Of a stretch of 64,000 nt of DNA, positions 58,662-64,000 are shown piece after piece (the stretch's first letter is position 1; every line of letters starts with the position of its first letter). The notes under the pieces are model-generated. The model saw only the letters and a program-made list of their open reading frames with translations. It was not told the origin of the DNA and ran no database searches. The position numbers were made by a program, and so were the translations under genes. The stretch is from assembly GCF_020283565.1 (NCBI RefSeq), contig NC_060065.1:51696409-51760408 (forward strand), written 5' to 3'. This stretch comes from Trifolium pratense. Taxonomy: Eukaryota; Streptophyta; Magnoliopsida; Fabales; Fabaceae.

Positions 58662-59689
58662 AGAACAGTCAATAGAAAATAATAAGCGAAAGTTTCTTTT
58701 AGCATCTATGAATTTATCGCGCGCCCTATATTTACTCATAGTAGAGTGGTGAATATTAAAAAAATGAGAAATTTGAGAAGAAATCTCGTCAGCTACCTAA
58801 ATAGCTGATGGTGTTTGAGAAACTCCTACTCTTAGGACTCCAAAAAAAATTTCCATAATAAGTTCTAGGCGGAGTTAAATATTTGATTATTTAGCTCTTT
58901 GAATGAATGAATTATTTTATTTGACTAAAAAAAGATGCTCTAAAATCTTGCTGGAATCACACTTCGGAAAGTTTTTTTTATGTGAAAATATATACCATTA
59001 GAAATACGTTTTTGGTAGTGTATTTTAAACATATAGAGGATGAATTAAGAAATTATAAGTGGACAAAGCTTTACCACATTCATTCCGTCCATGCTTTTCT
59101 CAATTCCAATATGTACAATCCTTATGACTTGATTATCTACTTATAGATGAAAAATACGATTTGTTTAAACATTATCGTGGCACAATTTACACCAAAACAA
59201 TTGCAGTTTATCAACAAAATTATAAAGTATTTATTTGTGGTTTTCACCATCAAAAATTTATTGACGGTTCAAGCGTTCAATATCTAAACAAAAACCCTCA
59301 ACAAGGGTTACTTCATTCAAAAAATATCCTTACACTTTATGGTGGCTAAAACCACCAATAAGTATTATTGCAAAAAAAAAAAGTGACCCTTTGAAAAGGT
59401 TTAAGCTGCTAGGAAATTTGATTTTTATTTTTTATTTTTCACAAGATAAATATGACACTAATTAGTGCTCATTAACTTGCATTAACTCCAAGACATGCTC
59501 ATATAACTCCCTTTTATCTTGCATCAATTCTAATTTATGATTTCAATAATATATTTCACCAAGCAATTTCTAATGTTAGTGGTGAAGAATCAACATGTAA
59601 TGTTGAAAGAGTTTAAAACAAACATGGAAGAAAGTCGATCACCTCCACCAGATGAAGTACCAAAAAGTACTTTTCTTATTAAATGAATT
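58662..59689. other. Intergenic, nothing firmly recognised
   Basis: AT-rich spacer. Small frames such as 59161-59349 lack supporting features. Confidence 0.4.
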
Positions 59690-59905
59690 TGTTTAAAGAA
59701 GTTGAAAAGCTTCGTAAAGATGAGAGATTTCAAGCTTTGAAAACTTATGGTAGAGATTTGATTGGTTGAATAAGCAAGGAAGCTTGATCCTGTTATTGGA
59801 CGTGATGAAGACATAATAAGAAGAGTTGTGAGGATTTTTTCAAGGACAAAAAACAATCTTGTTCTTATCGATGAATCAGGTGTTAGAAAATTGTTGTTGT
59901 TGAAC
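59690..59905 (+). pseudogene. ClpB/HSP101 fragment
   Basis: One frame reads EKLRKDERFQALKTYGRDLI, then stops. After a frameshift it continues [38 protein letters not shown]. This is the junction of the ClpB N-terminal/linker region and the first AAA+ domain ([14 protein letters not shown]...NPVLIGEPGVGKTA in the family). The Walker A lysine-threonine is ruined (DESGVRKL) and the first and following parts are absent. It is a relic of an HSP101/ClpB-type disaggregase gene. The source copy is outside this window. Confidence 0.75.
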
Positions 59906-60056
59906 AGGACAGGACAGAACAAAAATAGTTGACTTCAAGGTTAAATGCGGATACATTTTCCTTACTCGTGGATGCAACGGGTGCGACCAAACGCATGGTG
60001 AAATGCAATGAAAGTGGACCTCCTCAACCAACTTGTGCCTCTAACTCATTAATTCT

Positions 60057-60480
60057 TTGAGCTTGCTGTTGAACTTAATCAACAGTTTGTTCATCTTGGA
60101 CCTCCAAGATGTCAAGGTGAAGCTGGTTGATCTTAGCGTCGTGTTCTTGAATAACAACTTGCAGTGCGGAAATTTCATTCCTAGCATCCTCAAGCTCAGC
60201 TGTGATCACCTCCAAAAACATTCCACGAGCCCCCCTAAATTCGGCTGCCATTCTGATCTGCCCCTCCCATTGAAGGGATTCAGCATGGGGAGCAGGAGCA
60301 CGCTCTTGTATGTTGCGCGCAGTAATCCAATTCATAACTTTAGTCCACCCAAACATTTGGTGGACAACAATCAATTTCCCCCCAAAATGTGCACTTTTTT
60401 GGTAGACTTTGGCCGCCAACAAATGTCCACTTTTTGGCGATTTAAGCTATTTTTTGGGGTTTTCTTGCCTCTAAGAAAAC
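60057..60480 (-). repeat. Dispersed repeat with minus-strand open frame
   Basis: The minus strand is open for 115 codons (60422-60075) without an ATG start. It includes NWITARNIQERAPAPHAESL, QWEGQIRMAAEFRGARGMFL and a coiled-coil-like ELEDARNEISALQVVIQEHD. The same nucleotide sequence, more decayed, lies inside the long-TIR element at 47880-48205. It is probably part of a transposon protein; I do not recognise the family. Confidence 0.55.
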
Positions 60481-60699
60481 CCCAAAAAACATTAGATAAG
60501 ACTCAAGTTTATAAAGACTAACTCTCATTTGATTTCTCAACCCAACATTCTAGGAATTGGATTTGCCACACATTAACTGTTCTCAACCGCGCAATTTACA
60601 TCAACGACTAAGATTGTTCAACTGCGTTAAATTGATTTTTTTTTAAAAGGAAAATTTAATTGTTAGCATGTTAATTGTTATGTTAATTATTTTTTTGTT

Positions 60700-60810
60700 T
60701 TTACACCTTGGCAGAACTTAAACCCTGGACCTCCAATTTCTTTTAACCCCTTAGCTCAATTAGTTCAACCAGTTGAGCAACTAGTTCAATGAGTTTAGCT
60801 ATCCATTCCA
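60700..60810 (-). repeat. SINE-like unit
   Basis: On the minus strand CTAGTTGCTCAACTGGTTGA lies upstream of a GGTCCAGGGTTTAAGTTCTG B-box-like word. It is related to the unit at 49590. Confidence 0.4.
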
Positions 60811-61662
60811 CTGGTCATTGCTTGTGTAATCTAAACTATTCGATCTCAAATTAATGTATGTGATTAAATACGGCTTCAATCAGTGTCTATGTTAATACAT
60901 CAGCAAATCTAGGTACAAAATTCTAAGATGTACCATGGTTTATTTTAACCAACATGCTAAAAGCCAATTTGTAGTTTGTACTATTGAATCATGCTTTTTG
61001 TTCATTGAAAAATTCTCTTTTTGAGTCCAGCTTAGCAGGGAAAAACCACAACAGAGAAGAAACTAAGTAATAATGGAGTTCAAAAGAGGTCCTATCCTAT
61101 ATATCCTTTGCCCCCACAACTCCACCAACCCCCTTCCCCTTTATAAAAAAATTAAAGCCATAATTTTTAAAAGGAGACATCTTTATGGATTCAAAAGAAT
61201 ATACATTGCATTGCATGCATATATCTCTTCTTAATTTTAGCCCTTCAATAGTTTTCTAACAACTTTTCAAGCTTCCTCAAGCACACTCAATTTTCACCTT
61301 TACCACTGTAAAAAGTTATGAGTTCGATTCACGTTCAATTTAAAACCTTGAGTTTCACTCTTCCCCTTTCACAAAACCTTCTATTGGTGTTCATGTTGAA
61401 CAAAGTTTTTCAAATTGCAAGGACTAATACCAAACAAAAAAAATTGCAGGGACTAAAACCAAAATATGCTACAACTGCAGGGACTAGTAACATATTTAAG
61501 CCTATACTAAAATTCTATTTTTATTATGTAAATCAATACTTCAACGAACGTTTAACCGCAGATTATACGATCAATAAAAAACTCTTATGTAAAATTTTAA
61601 CATTGCTACATAATTTAAGGGCGCTCAGACTGTGATGAGTAGGAGGGCACGGGGATACATGA

Positions 61663-63813
61663 TCAAATCAAATCCATCTTCTGATGGATGAATGGATGCA
61701 AATGGTTAGCACCACCAACACCAAGGAAATCCCTAGTTTGTCCCCAAACATTCTCTTCATTCTGCACACGTCGTCGTTTTGTTGGGGGCATTTGTGACAA
61801 TTCACCTGAATAGTACTCTGCTGTACCATGATCACTTGTTGTAAACACCCCACAAAATTTGTTACCATGATCTTGACTTGGACTATTACATCTCAATCCT
61901 AAACTTCCAAGGTATAATGAATCAGTTGAAGTTGTTGTCCCAATTTGAGCAGCTTTTTGTAACAAAGCAGTTGCTGACATGTTTGCAAAGGTTGTGATTT
62001 GATGATTAGATTGAGATTGGTGTTGTGAGCTATACAAAGAAGGAACACTAACAAGGTTGTTTGCATTTGCACTATCCTTATCAATGTTGTTGTTATTGAC
62101 AAGTGGAAGTGAAACAGAACTAGTTAACTCTTGAGATTCATTATTAGAAGATAATTTATTTCCAAACACCCAATTTTGATGATAAGTTTCATGCAAATTG
62201 TTGTTATTAGCCAATATTGTGTCATGAGATGGTTGAGACATCCAAAGGGATAAACCTGATCTTGATGTTTGATTTGTTGTTTCTTGATTTGTGCATGAAT
62301 TTGGTTTGAAAATTGAGGAAAAATGAGTTCCTCCTATGTTTGGGAGAAGTGAATTTTGCATGATGTTGTAATTAGCAATGTTGTTACCTCCCATTCCTAA
62401 TAATGAGTTGGTTGATCCGTTTATTCTAGCTGTTTCTTCTGCTAAGGCTTCACAGAAAGCCCTATGAGTCACAAAGCTATCCCTCCTGTGTTACAACAAA
62501 TTCAATTCATAAGTAATCAACCATTTATATAAACAATGTGATAATAAGTGTCCTAACGATACTGCTCGGTAAAAATCTATTTTTCAGATTCATTGAATAA
62601 CTGATGTATCTGATTTATAATATAGACTAAATATATCAATTATTCAATCAATCTAAAATTTTTTTTTTTCTTCTTATAATTAAGGATGAAGTGAGTATTA
62701 TTTGAGGATTTCATAAAAGAAAATATTATTTTGAAAATACAAGAAATTGTAAAAGTAATAAATGCACAATTTCCCGTGTAAAAGTTACTACTTTCGATTA
62801 CTTAACCAATGTTATAAGGACACTTGTTAGTATTTATCATAGTAAACAATTGGAGTGTACGAAAAAAATAAATATAAGATGACTGTTTTTTTTTTCCCTA
62901 ACCCTCAGATTCTAAGGAGAAATAGTCCCTGATGGTCTGAAGTTTGGTCGATTTTCAAAATAGTTCAAATTTAATACTCTTAAATTTAGTCGATTCTTAA
63001 GAGATCGAGTTTAAACTCAGATACTCATGATTGATTTGTTCTTAAATCAAGTTCATTAATTAAACACTTGAACTCAATAACTAACTCATATTTGATAACT
63101 CATATTCAAATTCTAGCAGACGTCCAACTAAAAAAGACAAAAAGTGTATGCATATTTGACTTTAATGGTCAAAACTTAAGAATTTATGGTACAAAAAGTC
63201 TAAATCAATTAATTGGGAATTAATCACTCTACTTAATTAATTTATAAACCCATTAGTCTTAACTATTTTACTATATGACTTCTACTATTAAATGCTTTTC
63301 TTTCAAGTTCTTTTCATTAATTAACTAATTATAACCCATTTTAGAGCACTAGATAAGTTAAAATTTTGACATAAAATTTGATTAGATATATGATCAACAA
63401 GGAAAAAAAAAACTACCTCGAAAATATAGTGCCACAGTCACATTTGTATTCTCTGGTACCACAAGTTTTTGAATGTGCTTTCATATCTGATTGAACAGCA
63501 TAAAACTTTGAGCACTTCTCACACTTCCACTTTTTCTCACCGTGCTTCCTACAAAAGTGCTTCTTTATCCCAGTTAAGTCTCCCAAAGCTCTTGAAGGAT
63601 GATTGTGAACACAAGTCTTTTCTGGACAAACATACACTCTCTTCCTTATTTCTTTGCTTGTTCTTTGTTTCAGCTTCCAAGGAAGGTTATGTCCGCGTCG
63701 ATGAAGTTGAAGATTTTGGTCCCTTTGAAAACCTTTTAGACAAATTTCGCACACGAATCTATTTGTTGCCATCAATGTTTTTGGTGATAAAGATATCACT
63801 TCTGCTTCAGGAT
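61663..63813 (-). CDS. INDETERMINATE DOMAIN (IDD) C2H2 zinc-finger factor, 5' partial
   Basis: Exons 63813-63417 and 62485-61663 encode all but the N-terminus. The sequence enters in mid-codon at (D)PEAEVISLSPKTLMATNRFV, directly after an AG acceptor. The first coding exon (usually a short one ending ...RNLPGTP) must therefore lie past position 64000. Four fingers follow: CEICLKGFQRDQNLQLHRRGH, CPEKTCVHNHPSRALGDLTGIKKHFCRKH, CEKCSKFYAVQSDMKAHSKTC and CDCGTIFSRRDSFVTHRAFC, the ID domain. The tail carries the two IDD C-terminal motifs MSATALLQKAAQIG and TRDFLGVGG. IDD proteins are nuclear and work with GRAS proteins (SHR, SCR, DELLA) in root patterning, gibberellin response or flowering. Which IDD this is cannot be set without a tree. 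The tail is Asn/Ser-rich. Confidence 0.93.
62570..62700. mobile_element. Stowaway-like MITE in IDD intron
   Basis: TTCATTGAATAACTGATGTA is shared with the MITE at 51728. The right end ...CTTATAATTAAGGATGAAGTGAG is followed by TA. The left end is decayed. Confidence 0.5.
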
Positions 63814-64000
63814 CTGCATATATGTATAATCTATGAAACACCGAAACAAACACACATATATATAACTACGGTAATAATTTGAAAAAAAAAAAGTAATCAT
63901 TGAATAAATTGTCGGACATCAGACACGTTTTTAATCTGAAGTGTAGTGTTACATAGGATATGATAAATCATTTGATTCTTGATTATTTTATATAAAAAAA

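Noticed and set aside
63469..63882. 137-codon plus-strand frame
   Set aside because: It is antisense to the IDD zinc-finger exon, whose four fingers are unmistakable.

Overview
This is plant nuclear DNA. It is AT-rich, its genes carry canonical GT-AG introns plus one AT-AC intron, and its intergenic DNA is crowded with MITEs, SINE-like units, TRIM/LTR and LINE debris. Protein families and repeat types (TRIMs with a 'TGTTAAGAGTCCCACATCGG'-type LTR end, an LTR beginning 'TGTCATACCCCAAAATTTG') suggest a papilionoid legume, probably of the Medicago/Trifolium/pea group. That species assignment is inference. No organelle, bacterial or viral genome is present.

Layout. 280-872 (-): NFD6-like mitochondrial small protein. 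1060-2850: inverted-repeat and hAT-like insertions. 3345-6608 (+): CBP20, the nuclear cap-binding subunit, eight coding exons including a U12-type AT-AC intron and a TRIM solo LTR in its last intron. 8923-9822 (-): secreted E6-like repeat protein. 10574-10929: an intact TRIM. 14230-18671 (-): GLK (GOLDEN2-like) regulator of chloroplast development, six coding exons. 18.7-28.9 kb: gene-free, with MITEs, a ~610-bp tandem duplication and LINE RNase H scraps. 28902-29982 (+): TAXIMIN-like cysteine-rich peptide. 30438-31693: solo LTR with 5-bp target duplication. 32.1-33.7 kb (-): dead LINE. 35564-38292 (+): class-B DnaJ/Hsp40 with a heat-shock element near its TATA box. 41889-45068 (+): HAESA/HSL1-like LRR receptor kinase. 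47579-49152: transposon with 284-bp inverted repeats carrying internal sequence also found at 60.1-60.5 kb. 51525-53235 (+): NAC factor of the SND2/SND3 clade. 54.9-57.5 kb: nested LTR and copia-type remnants. 57865-58539 (-): METTL21-type methyltransferase. 59.69-59.90 kb: ClpB/HSP101 pseudogene fragment. 61663-63813 (-): IDD zinc-finger gene, whose first coding exon lies beyond the window.

The genes are independent single transcription units, each with its own promoter. They form neither an operon nor a biosynthetic cluster. Exon models were built by hand from splice consensus and family similarity recalled from memory; no alignment or RNA data were available. I did not find a convincing new multi-gene system. 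The most interesting signals are the AT-AC intron, the precisely bounded TRIM and solo LTR insertions, the GC-rich palindrome cluster inside the solo LTR, the long-inverted-repeat element, and the HSP101 fragment.
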